Source: Carboxylicivirga linearis (lineage in GTDB: Bacteria; Bacteroidota; Bacteroidia; Bacteroidales; Marinilabiliaceae). From it: a DNA stretch of 64,000 nt. The position numbers and the translations under genes are program-made. How positions within the stretch are numbered: the first letter of the stretch is position 1; each line of letters opens with the position of its first letter. This document shows, one piece after another, positions 1 through 10,000 of this stretch. The DNA is taken from NCBI RefSeq assembly GCF_018271995.1, contig NZ_JAGUCO010000013.1, positions 62,001 to 126,000 of the forward strand, in the 5' to 3' direction. Under the pieces are notes generated by a model. The model did no database searches. It was not told the DNA's origin and saw only the letters and a program-made list of their open reading frames with translations.

Positions 1-630
1 GGCTTGTGGTACAAAGCCGTTCCTCCTTTATGTAGATGTTATACCGGGTTAACACCGGTTGATTATTTTGGAAGAAAAATGTTGGAATATGTGCCCGATA
101 ATGTTGAAATCGGTGTTGTCAATGTCTCCGTTGGAGGTTGTAAAATAGAATTGTTCGATAAGGACAATTATCAGTCCTACGTTGAATCATCTCCTGATTG
201 GTTGAAAAATATGGTAAAGGAATACGATGGCAATCCATACAAACGGTTGGTTGAAATGGCCAAACTTGGAAAAAAGGATGGTGTTATCAAAGGAATTTTG
301 CTGCATCAGGGCGAATCCAATACAGGTGATACTCTTTGGACAAAGAAGGTAAAGGTGGTTTATGATCAGCTGATGGCAGATTTAGATCTGAATCCTGCTG
401 ATGTGCCACTAATTGCCGGAGAAGTTGTATCAGCTGAAGAAGGAGGTAAATGTGCCAGTATGAACCCAATAATTGCAACGCTTCCTGAAGTGATTGCTAA
501 TGCTCATGTGGTATCGTCAGCAGGCTGTCCCGCAGTTGCTGATCAGCTGCATTTTTCTGCTGAGGGGTATAGAATTTTAGGTAAGCGTTATGCTGATGTT
601 ATGATTTCTCTTATGAAGAAATCTGAATAA
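1..630 (+). CDS. SASA-type carbohydrate acetylesterase, CE6-like (5' end outside window)
   Basis: The frame is open from base 1, so the N-terminus with the nucleophile serine block lies upstream of the window. The visible 209 residues carry the later SGNH/SASA blocks: an NVSVGG glycine block near residue 38, the HQGESN block near residue 102, and the C-terminal DQLH block (Asp181, His184) that supplies the acid and base of the triad. Spacing and short length fit CE6 acetylxylan esterases, which remove O-acetyl groups from xylan. The next gene starts 45 bases downstream on the same strand, so they are probably co-transcribed. Family assignment is good; the exact acyl substrate is inferred from the surrounding xylan genes. 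Confidence 0.8.
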   Translation, partial: GLWYKAVPPLCRCYTGLTPVDYFGRKMLEYVPDNVEIGVVNVSVGGCKIELFDKDNYQSYVESSPDWLKNMVKEYDGNPYKRLVEMAKLGKKDGVIKGILLHQGESNTGDTLWTKKVKVVYDQLMADLDLNPADVPLIAGEVVSAEEGGKCASMNPIIATLPEVIANAHVVSSAGCPAVADQLHFSAEGYRILGKRYADVMISLMKKSE

Positions 631-675
631 TATTAAAATTGAATGAATTTCTGTTTAGATAGTAAATACTAATAA

Positions 676-2625
676 ATGATGAAGAATATTTTGGTACTAT
701 GTTGGGTGTTTTTTTCAATAGTAAACCTTTCTGCAAAAGAACAAATTGTTAAAGGACCTGATGGTAAACTGATTGTTTCCGTTGAAATGAAAGAAGGTCA
801 GCCTTATTATAGTGTCAGCTATAATCACAACGTATATCTCAAAGCATCTCCACTCGGACTTAAAACCACCTGGGGAGATTACACAAGCGGATTAGTAATG
901 ATGGACGAAGTGATTACCAACGAGCTTAGTGAGAGTTATGAGCTGCCTAATATAAAATTCAGTAAAGTGGATTATAAAGCCAATGAGGCTGTTGTGTCTT
1001 TTACCCGTGATGGTAAGTTGGTGTATGATGTTATTTTTAGAGTGAGTAATAATGATGTTGCATTTAAATATAAACTGTATCCGTCAGGTGATCACTTAAG
1101 TTGCATTGTCGAGAATGAAGTTACTGGTTTTGTTTTACCGGAAGGAACCACTACCTTTTTATGTCCACAGAGTAAGGCAATGACTGGTTATGCCCGAACT
1201 GCACCCAGCTACGAAACATCTTATAATACAGATGAATCAATGGGGCAAAATGGCTTTGGAAACGGATACTCATTCCCATGCTTGTTTAAAGTGAATGATG
1301 GTTGGGTTTTAATATCCGAAACAGGTGTAGATAGCAGGTATTGTGCCAGTCGATTGATTGGACATAAAGAAGGGTTATACACGATAGGATTTCCGCAGCC
1401 TGAAGAGAACAATGGAAACGGTACCGCTTCTCCTGGAGTTTCTTTACCCGGAGAAACCCCGTGGCGAACGATTACCGTTGGTGGGTCATTGAAACCCATT
1501 GTTGAAACAACCGTGCCATTTGACGTTGTTAAACCCAAATATGAAGCATCTGGAAAATATAAATTTACCAAAGGATCGTGGAGTTGGATCATGAAGATGG
1601 ATAGTCATACCACCTTTCAGGTTCAGAAAGAATACATTGATTTTAGTGCAGCAATGGGCTATGAAACTATTCTGGTTGACGCTTTGTGGGACACACAGAT
1701 AGGGAAAGATAAAATAGCAGAACTGGCTGCCTATGGGAAATCAAAAAATGTGGGTTTGTATCTTTGGTACAATTCTAATGGATATTGGAATGATGCGCCT
1801 CAGGGACCACGAGGATATATGCACCTATCTTACTTCAGGCGTAAAGAAATGGAGTGGATGCAAGGTGTTGGTATAAAGGGAATAAAGGTTGATTTTTTTG
1901 GGGGAGATAAGCAGATAACAATGCAGTTGTATGAAGAAATTCTGGCTGATGCGAATGATTATGGTTTACAGGTTATTTTTCATGGATGCACCCTCCCAAG
2001 AGGATGGGAGAGAATGTATCCTAATTTTGCCTCCAGCGAAGCCGTTTTAGCTAGTGAGAATCTTCATTTTTCGCAAGGAAGTTGCGATGCCGAAGCGTTT
2101 AATGCCTGTTTACATCCTTTTATCCGAAATGCAGTTGGTAGCATGGATTTTGGCGGTAGTGCACTGAATCAGTTCTATAATGCGAATAATTCTCCAAACA
2201 AAGGTTCAAAGAGAATCACCTCAGACGTATTTGCATTGGCAACGGCTGTGTTGTTTCAAAGCGGAGTGCAGCATTTTGCTTTGGCACCTAATAATCTTCA
2301 TGATGCACCCCAATGGGCTATTGATTTTATGAAAGAAGTGCCCTCAACATGGGATGAGATACGTTTTATTGATGGATACCCGGGTAAGTACGTTTTAATT
2401 GCACGTAGGAGTGGGTCAAAATGGTATATTGCTGGCGTTAATGCTCATTCTGAAACGATTAAAACAAAGTTAGACTTGTCGATGTTGCAAAAAAATGCAA
2501 AAGGCATCATGTATTTTGATGATCAGAACCTGAATGGAACCTTCACAGAATTTAAACTAAATAGTAAGAAACAAGTGAGTATTAGTATTCCTTGCAATGG
2601 AGGAATTTTAATAGTGAGCGAATAA
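676..2625 (+). CDS. GH97 family glycoside hydrolase (retaining type)
   Basis: A 649-residue protein with an N-terminal signal peptide (cleavage near residue 20). It has the GH97 layout: N-terminal beta-sandwich (about 25-280), a (beta/alpha)8 barrel (about 290-560) and a C-terminal beta domain. The barrel contains KVDFF with Asp406 in the nucleophile position of the retaining GH97 branch, and glutamates 455 and 461 in the region that supplies the acid/base. Inverting SusB-type members lack this Asp. Retaining GH97 enzymes act on alpha-galactosides or beta-L-arabinopyranosides; in a heteroxylan locus either is plausible. It follows the CE6-like esterase by 45 bases. A second, divergent GH97 lies at 39526-41454. 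Confidence 0.88.
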   Translation: MMKNILVLCWVFFSIVNLSAKEQIVKGPDGKLIVSVEMKEGQPYYSVSYNHNVYLKASPLGLKTTWGDYTSGLVMMDEVITNELSESYELPNIKFSKVDYKANEAVVSFTRDGKLVYDVIFRVSNNDVAFKYKLYPSGDHLSCIVENEVTGFVLPEGTTTFLCPQSKAMTGYARTAPSYETSYNTDESMGQNGFGNGYSFPCLFKVNDGWVLISETGVDSRYCASRLIGHKEGLYTIGFPQPEENNGNGTASPGVSLPGETPWRTITVGGSLKPIVETTVPFDVVKPKYEASGKYKFTKGSWSWIMKMDSHTTFQVQKEYIDFSAAMGYETILVDALWDTQIGKDKIAELAAYGKSKNVGLYLWYNSNGYWNDAPQGPRGYMHLSYFRRKEMEWMQGVGIKGIKVDFFGGDKQITMQLYEEILADANDYGLQVIFHGCTLPRGWERMYPNFASSEAVLASENLHFSQGSCDAEAFNACLHPFIRNAVGSMDFGGSALNQFYNANNSPNKGSKRITSDVFALATAVLFQSGVQHFALAPNNLHDAPQWAIDFMKEVPSTWDEIRFIDGYPGKYVLIARRSGSKWYIAGVNAHSETIKTKLDLSMLQKNAKGIMYFDDQNLNGTFTEFKLNSKKQVSISIPCNGGILIVSE

Positions 2626-2947
2626 AGCTGTGTCATTTAAAGGAAGAGCTGATTATTTTTGAATGGCTGAAAAGTTCATTGTTGAAGATGGTCTTATTAG
2701 CCACCTCGAAAATTCTGAATGTGAATTTTATTGGCCTCAATCAAATGCTAAAAACAAGCAAGCTATAGAATTTTGGCTTTTGATATTCATCACTACAGTT
2801 GAAAACTATATGCATTTTTTGCTTATAGTAGGTAGAATAGTTTGAACAAGATTAGCACGGTAGAGTGATTAGGATGATGAATCTTAAAAGTAATATTACT
2901 TTAGTTACAATTCATTTTCTATTTGTTACTTCTTTTGCTTTTAGTTA
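2626..2947. other. Intergenic stretch without a convincing gene
   Basis: About 320 bases between the GH97 gene and the operator of the GH5-GH43 gene. It holds one 60-codon open frame (2663-2845, +) with no recognisable domain, no signal peptide and no operon partner; I do not call it a gene. No clear hairpin terminator was found here. Confidence 0.5.
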
Positions 2948-3017
2948 GTAAATATTTATTTTTTGAAGTCAAATATCTATTATTAAAAACTTGAATCAAT
3001 ATTTATAACTTATCTTG
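2948..3017 (+). promoter_or_regulatory. Promoter with tandem HTCS-type operator, site A (GH5-GH43 gene)
   Basis: The proximal motif 2969-2988 reads TCAAATATCTATTATTAAAA. Exactly 21 bases upstream (2948-2967) is a second copy with the same AAATAT core. A -7-like box, TTATCTTG, lies at 3010-3017, so its final G is 29 bases after the motif end. The -33 position falls on the AAAA end of the motif and has no TTTG, which suggests activator dependence. The start codon is 131 bases further on. Recognition by the HTCS at 7004-10930 is inference. Confidence 0.6.
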
Positions 3018-3147
3018 TCGCTTGCGTTTAATTGTCGATGTTATCGCTGGTTTTGATTAATGGCATAACCACATTTTTTATCATTTCAGGAACAAGTTTT
3101 CGATATCCTGATAAGCTTTAGAAATTCGATTGAAAACAATCTATAAT

Positions 3148-6100
3148 ATGAAAAAATCTACTTTTATACTTTTAGTATTCTTACAATTTTTTACAATTAA
3201 TCAAAATATTCTTGCTTGGGATGGAATGCCAACGCCTCGTCTTCATGTTGAGGGGCGTTACCTCAAAGATCCTCATGGTAATATTGTTAATTTACATGGT
3301 TTTGCCCAAACTTATAGCCCATGGTTTAACGAACGAGGTAAATACTGGAACAACTACGATGTAGATGGGTGTCTTACATATAATAAACGAATTATTGACG
3401 GGGTTTTGGATGCTGGATGGAAAGTTAATTTCTTACGTTTGCATATGGATCCATATTGGAGTAATCAATCTGGTTGCACACCTGACGGGCATGAGCTTCC
3501 AAATTGTTTTGATGAAGCTCGTTTTAGAAAGTATCTCGACGAAGTTTTCATCCCTATGGCTGAATATGCCATTTCCAAAGGATTATATGTCATCATGCGA
3601 CCTCCGGGTGTGTGTCCTGAAGTGATTGGTATTGAGGATGATTATAATTATGCAGAGTATTTAATGACGGTTTGGGATATTGTTTCGAGTCATCCTAAAA
3701 TTAAAAAGCTTGATGAAATTATGTTTGAGCTGGCAAATGAACCCGTGAAAATAAAACTGGCGGACGGATCAATAGGCAATAACACACAGGCTCATTTCGA
3801 TGTACTTAAAGAAATATTTCAGCCTATTGTGAATAAAATTCGAGAGAATGGATTTCACAATGTATTATGGATTCCCGGATCTGCATATCAGGCACAATAT
3901 AAGGGTTATGCCATTAATCCTATTGAAGGCAAAAATATTGGTTATGCTGTGCATATTTATCCAGGATGGTTTGGTAGTGCCAACGGATACCAAGAGTTTC
4001 AAAGCGAATGGGATAAGAACGTTAAACCAGTAACCGATTTTGCACCAATTGTTATTACAGAAATGGATTGGGCAGATGAAAAGTATAATTCATCTTGGGG
4101 AAAAGGATATACGGGTACTGCTGGTGGTGATGGATTTGGAGCTAATTTTAAAAAGATTACCGATGAGTCTGGTAATGTTAGTTGGCTGTTGTTTACAGAT
4201 GCCAATTTACTGGCTGATTTTGATGGAGTGCCTCCGGCAGAAGGCGAAGATTATACGTTTCTTAATGATCCGGAAGCTTGTCCATGGCCAGTTTATCATT
4301 GGTATCAGGATTATGCAGAAAAGGAATATCCAAGGCCAGATTTTGAATATAAATCATCTGCGGATAACGGTGATGGAACTTATACCAATCCATTGATTTT
4401 TGCTGACTTTCCCGATCCGGATGTAATTCGGGTGGATGATGTTTATTATATGGTATCTACAACCATGCATGTATTTCCTGGAGCTACCATATTAAAATCT
4501 TACGACCTTGTAAATTGGGAATATTGCAGTAATCCTTTGAATAAAATAGAATCTACTGATTGCTATAACCTTGATGGATGCGATAATTATGGTCATGGTC
4601 AGTGGGCATCAAGTCTAAAATATAATAATGGTCAGTTTTATTTACTATTTACAACATTGGATGAGGGTAGTTATCTGCTTACGGCTGAGTCTGCAGAAGG
4701 GCCTTGGACAAAGAGAAAGCTATCAGGATCTTATTATGATCCTGGACTATTTTTTGATGAAAATGGCAAAGTTTATGTGGTATATGGAATAAATACGCTG
4801 AATATAGCAGAGCTGGACGAAAATTTTGAGACCATTGCTGGGACTGCTAAAGAAGTATTCACTTATAAGATAAAAGAGGGGCTGGAGGGCAGCCATTTAT
4901 ACAAAATTAACGGCAAATACTATATTTATGCTACATATGGTGGATGGCCGGCTTATCAAGTAGCTTTGCGATCAGATGATATTTATGGACCGTACGAAGA
5001 GAAACTGCTTTTGGATGATAATAATATCCATCAAGGAGCTTTAATTGAAACACAAACGGGTGAGTGGTGGACAATCTTGTTTTATGACAGGGGTGCATTC
5101 GGAAGAATGCCTAACCTTCAACCTGTGACTTGGGTTGATGGTTGGCCTGAAATTGGTATAGAAGGAAAAGGCGTTACTACATATACGAAACCCAATGTGG
5201 GGAGTGAGTATCCTGAGACCATTTTACCTACCAATGATAATTTTAGAAATTATAAATTAGGAATGCAATGGGGATGGAATCATAACCCTGATGACTCAAA
5301 ATGGTCTTTAACTGAAAATCCTGATTATTTACGATTGAAAACCGTTAGTGTGGTGGATGATTTGACTTCCGCCAAAAATTCTCTTACACAACGTATTTTT
5401 GGTTATCATCACGCTCCAATTCCATCGTATGGAACCATTAAAGTGAATATTGATAATATGCAGGAAGGTGATGTGGCCGGTTTAGCTATTTTTCAGGATC
5501 CATATGCTTATATCGGAGTCAAAGTTGACAACGGTCAAAAAGTATTGGTGCAATTTAATAATGGGACAGAAACCATCGGAGATGCCGTAAATGTAAGTGA
5601 TATTTATTTAAGAGCAATTGCCAACTATTCAACAAGTAAAGCAAGTTTCTATTATAGCACTGATAACGAAACCTATACTCAGTTTGGTAGTGATTTGGAT
5701 ATGCAATACAATATGTCAATTTTCACAGGTAATAAATTTTGTTTGTTCAATTATGCAACAGAAGCTATCGGCGGATATGTGGATATTGATTGGTTTACAA
5801 CCGAAGAATTGTTTACCGAAGATGCCTTTTTTGATGATTCTTTTGTAGGTTATTCAGAAGATGAGTTAACCCTGTCGGACCTACTCGTTGATAATGGCGA
5901 TATTGATCTGCTAACCGGAGCTATTTCATCATTTTCGGTAACAGCCTTATATCAGAGTGGTCGAACAGAAGACGTTACATTGTCAGCTATTTATGAAAAC
6001 TCCAATCCCAATGCTGTAGAAATTGTTAATGGAAAAATAATCGCTTATGCTAATGGAGAAGCGGTTATCACAGTAAGCTACGAAGGAGAATTGGGAGATA

Positions 6101-6714
6101 GATTGTCAACCCAGTTCACTGTTAGCTCAAGTACTTTTCCTTTAACGGATAGTTTATTTAATCCTTCGATATGGGAGACGGGTACTTTTAATGAAATAAC
6201 ACAAACGTTAATTACCGGTCAATATGGTTTTGGTGGTTGGGAATACAGTGCCGGTGTTGACCTTTCGGATTATAAATATCTGGTGGTTAAACTGGCGAGT
6301 TCCGGGGCTTGTGGTGCTTCTTTCCGATTGTTTGATACAAATAACTATTGGAGTTCCCCAGCTACTTACGAATTAGCAGGCAGTACAATGCAAGTTGTAG
6401 ATCTTGCTAATATGAGTAATTCTGATGGCGTTAAGGTTGATCCTTCTCACCTTTATATTATTGGTTTTTGGTCGTATGGCAGTTGTTCCATCGAAATTGA
6501 AAAGGTATATGTAACCAATTCTGATGATTATGTAGAAACGGGGATTGAAGAAAATGTTTTGTTGCAATATGACGAGAATGAGATCGTAGATGTATACTCG
6601 ATTACAGGAGTATTATTGCGTAAATCAATCCGTAGAAGAGATGCAATTATTGGTTTGCCTTTGGGGGTTTATATTGTTGGAGGTGAAAAGATTATGAAGT
6701 GTAGCTGTTATTAA
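3148..6714 (+). CDS. Multimodular GH5-GH43 enzyme with Ig-like, CBM-like and T9SS-like C-terminal domains
   Basis: Start chosen at ATG 3148, not TTG 3130, because it gives a clean signal peptide (MKKSTFILL...). Modules in order: GH5 (about 30-385; acid/base Glu198 in ANEP, nucleophile Glu305 in ITEMD); GH43 with the PGA loop typical of the xylosidase/arabinofuranosidase branch (about 415-690; base Asp423, modulator Asp531, acid Glu580); a concanavalin-like xylosidase C-terminal domain (about 692-895); a bacterial Ig-like domain (about 915-1000); a CBM-like beta-sandwich (about 1005-1130); and an ending (about 1138-1188) with VYSITG and a GVYIV turn resembling a type IX sorting domain. The likely role is an extracellular endo-xylanase coupled to side-chain or xylose release. 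The GH5 subfamily (possibly GH5_21) is uncertain. All five catalytic acids are present. Confidence 0.88.
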   Translation: MKKSTFILLVFLQFFTINQNILAWDGMPTPRLHVEGRYLKDPHGNIVNLHGFAQTYSPWFNERGKYWNNYDVDGCLTYNKRIIDGVLDAGWKVNFLRLHMDPYWSNQSGCTPDGHELPNCFDEARFRKYLDEVFIPMAEYAISKGLYVIMRPPGVCPEVIGIEDDYNYAEYLMTVWDIVSSHPKIKKLDEIMFELANEPVKIKLADGSIGNNTQAHFDVLKEIFQPIVNKIRENGFHNVLWIPGSAYQAQYKGYAINPIEGKNIGYAVHIYPGWFGSANGYQEFQSEWDKNVKPVTDFAPIVITEMDWADEKYNSSWGKGYTGTAGGDGFGANFKKITDESGNVSWLLFTDANLLADFDGVPPAEGEDYTFLNDPEACPWPVYHWYQDYAEKEYPRPDFEYKSSADNGDGTYTNPLIFADFPDPDVIRVDDVYYMVSTTMHVFPGATILKSYDLVNWEYCSNPLNKIESTDCYNLDGCDNYGHGQWASSLKYNNGQFYLLFTTLDEGSYLLTAESAEGPWTKRKLSGSYYDPGLFFDENGKVYVVYGINTLNIAELDENFETIAGTAKEVFTYKIKEGLEGSHLYKINGKYYIYATYGGWPAYQVALRSDDIYGPYEEKLLLDDNNIHQGALIETQTGEWWTILFYDRGAFGRMPNLQPVTWVDGWPEIGIEGKGVTTYTKPNVGSEYPETILPTNDNFRNYKLGMQWGWNHNPDDSKWSLTENPDYLRLKTVSVVDDLTSAKNSLTQRIFGYHHAPIPSYGTIKVNIDNMQEGDVAGLAIFQDPYAYIGVKVDNGQKVLVQFNNGTETIGDAVNVSDIYLRAIANYSTSKASFYYSTDNETYTQFGSDLDMQYNMSIFTGNKFCLFNYATEAIGGYVDIDWFTTEELFTEDAFFDDSFVGYSEDELTLSDLLVDNGDIDLLTGAISSFSVTALYQSGRTEDVTLSAIYENSNPNAVEIVNGKIIAYANGEAVITVSYEGELGDRLSTQFTVSSSTFPLTDSLFNPSIWETGTFNEITQTLITGQYGFGGWEYSAGVDLSDYKYLVVKLASSGACGASFRLFDTNNYWSSPATYELAGSTMQVVDLANMSNSDGVKVDPSHLYIIGFWSYGSCSIEIEKVYVTNSDDYVETGIEENVLLQYDENEIVDVYSITGVLLRKSIRRRDAIIGLPLGVYIVGGEKIMKCSCY

Positions 6715-7003
6715 AAGGATTGATAGAACTGTTAGTGGACATAACTAAACGTAACATTCTAAAATAAATAAATCAAGAAAATATTTAAATCTGTTTCAAG
6801 AATTGTTATTTGAGAATAAAACTAAATTCATATTGATAATAATAAATTATTGATATTGTTTTTGATCATTAGTAGTTAAAGGTATGAATTGCCTGTTGAT
6901 GGCAGAAAGTTATTCTAAAGTGATACAAATTTTTATTTTCTTTTAATAAATTAAAGTTGATATTTATTACTTAATAAATGACAATTGAATTAATTCAAAT
7001 TAA

Positions 7004-10000
7004 ATGATACACCTGTCTATTATTGACGTAATTTTAAATAGGAAAGGACTTATTTCAATAGTTTTCCTTCTTTTGGGTTATGCTTCTTTTGCCAATATTT
7101 TATCAAATATTGAGTTTGTTAACTTAAATAAGGAGTATAATATTTCTATTAGGGAAACCTACCAGGTATGCTCTGATGACAATGGTTTTATTTGGATTTC
7201 TTCAAAAACGGGAATTTTAAGATATTCTCAAGATGATATTAGGATATATTCTCTACCCTATGAAACTGGCGATGTTATAACTGTATACTTAAGTTACAAA
7301 ATGGGGCAGTTATATGCCTATAGTAACAATGGTCAAATTTTCAAGTACAATTCTATATTGGATAAATTTGAGGTAGTTGTTAATATCTCTCAAATGCTAA
7401 ATAATCCATATCTTATTGTGTATAAGATGTTGATTGATCAAGAACAAACATTATGGGTGGCCAGTTCAAGTGGATTATTGTCTTATTCGAAAGCTGCCGG
7501 GTTAAAAAAAATAATTTCAGACACGACTATTGAATATATTGAATGGAAGGACGAAACAAATTTTTTTTATTGCCAAAAGGGTGTGGTATATACATTTAGT
7601 TTAGATAATAGAAGTCAAAAAGAATATTGTTATTTTCCAATTGAAATAAACCCTTTTGTATCATGTATTTATTATAACAAAGAATCATCTGATTTTTGGA
7701 TCGGGACATTAGGTAATGGACTATTTCGTTTAAATAAGAAAGACTCTTTAAATGTTCTGAAAAGTATTTCTTCAATTCCAGATCAGCCAATCCTCGCAAT
7801 TGAAATAATTTCTGACTCAATTGTGATGGTGGGTTTTGATGGAAAGGGGGTTTGGAGTTTGGATAAAAGTGATGAATCGGTTATCGAGATATTCAAAGAA
7901 GATTTGGATAATCCCAATTCATTAAAAGGCAATGGTGTTTATGACATTCAAGTAGCTCCAAATAATAATGTATGGGTTTGCACATATAGTGGAGGTGCAT
8001 CATATTTTAGTATTGAAAAGCCAGATATAAATAAAATAGCACACATTATCAATGAAGAGAATTCATTAGTTAATAACGATGTCAATTCATTAATAGAAGA
8101 TTCACGAGGAAACTTATGGTTTGCAACAAACAATGGCATAAGCAAGTATAGTCCGAAAAAAAATAAGTGGCAATCATTTTATCATGATAATGAGGAAGAA
8201 GGACAAGTGTTTTTGTCAATATGTGAAGATGATTATGGAAGAATCTGGGCAGGATCATATTCTTCAGGAGTATATGTGATTAAAGCCTCAACTGGTAAAG
8301 AGGAAAACCATTATTGTAGGCAGATAGATGGTGGTTCGTTTGCGTCCGATTTTGTTTTTGATATTATTAAAGATTTAAATGGTGACATTTGGATTGGAGG
8401 TGTACGAGGTGATTTAATTCGTTATGACCAGTCGGAAAATAAATTTAGTTCCTTTAAAGATGTTACTGTTAATGTTCTATATGAGTATTCTGAATCAAAG
8501 CTTTTAATAGGGACAACTTATGGGTTAATTATGTTTGACAAAATATCAGGAGAATCTGATGTTTTGGTTGATGGATATATTGTTTATGATATTAATGTAA
8601 ACAATGATAATGTTTGGTTAGCTACCAGTGGTGATGGTATTGTTACTTATAATCTAAATACGAATGACACTAAACTTATTAATACAGAGAAAGGACTACC
8701 TTCAAATTTCGTTAATAGTATTTCGTATGTGAATGGATATTATTGGGCTGGCACAGAACAAGGACTATGCAGAATTAATGAAGAAGATATACAAGTACAA
8801 ACATTCAACTCAAATTTAAATAATGTATCATTTAATAGAAATGCTAATTATCAAATGAAAAATGGCAATTTGATGTATGGTACCAATAAAGGCGTTATAT
8901 TATTCAATCCGAAACAAATAGAACCTATAGATCAAAATGGGCGCTTATATATTCAGGAAATTGCTGTTTCTGGTAGATCAATCCGAGAAATTGAGAAATT
9001 AAGACCCAATATCCCTTTAGATAGTTTGGAATATCTTCGTTTACCATATGTTAATAACACTATTGGTATAGAACTTTTACCTGTGGGAGGATCATCATCT
9101 GGTGTAAAATATTCATGGATACTTGAAGGATTAGATAATGATTGGAGTAAGCCTGGCAATAATAATGTATTTTCATATTCAAATATTCCAAGCGGGTCTT
9201 ATCGTTTGAAGATTAGAATGTATGATAGGTCTTTAACATATATTGTTAATGAGAGAGAATTGCTACTCAATATTACTCCACCTTATTGGGAAACTTGGTG
9301 GTTTAAGCTTTCTGTTATTTCTTTTGTAAGTCTTTTAATCACCATTTTTGTATTCTATTACATAAGTCGCCTACGCAAAAAACATTCAGAAGAAAAAATA
9401 CGTTTTTTCACAAATACTGCACATGATATGCGTACATCTTTAACCCTCATTAGTGCGCCTATTGAAGAACTAAGAAACGATGAGTCGCTTAGTGCTAAAG
9501 GAAAGAACTATTTAAATATGGCGTCTGTACAAGCTAAGAGGTTGACCAATGTGGTTACACGATTAATGGATTTTCAAAAGGTGGATATAGGCAAAGAAAG
9601 TTTGAATTTATCCAATGTGGATATAGTGAAATTTGTGGAATCACGAATAATGATGTTTGCAGCATCGGCCAAGCGTAGAAATTTGGAAATTGTTTTTGAA
9701 TCAGAATTAAAAGAGTTTGATACATTAATTGATGAAATTATTATTGAAAAAATTATTGATAATTTATTGTCAAATGCCATAAAATACTCATATGATGAAA
9801 ATATAATAAAGGTGCGTTTGTTATTTGGCAATAGTAAATGGAAATTTGAGGTAACAGATAAAGGTATTGGTATAGAAAAGAAAGCTCAAAAGCAATTATT
9901 TAAAGAATATTACAGAGGCGATAATGCAATTAACTCAAAAATTGTTGGATCAGGAATTGGCTTGCTTTTAGTGAAGAATTACGTACTCTTACATGGCGGT

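Noticed and set aside
1221-1592. Long antisense open frames across real genes (for example 1221-1592, 40510-40941, 35716-36072 on the - strand)
   Set aside because: All lie fully inside well-supported + strand genes and encode no recognisable domain; they are reading-frame shadows.
2663-2845. 60-codon open frame on the + strand
   Set aside because: No domain, signal peptide or operon context, and a composition like non-coding DNA; more likely chance in an intergenic region.
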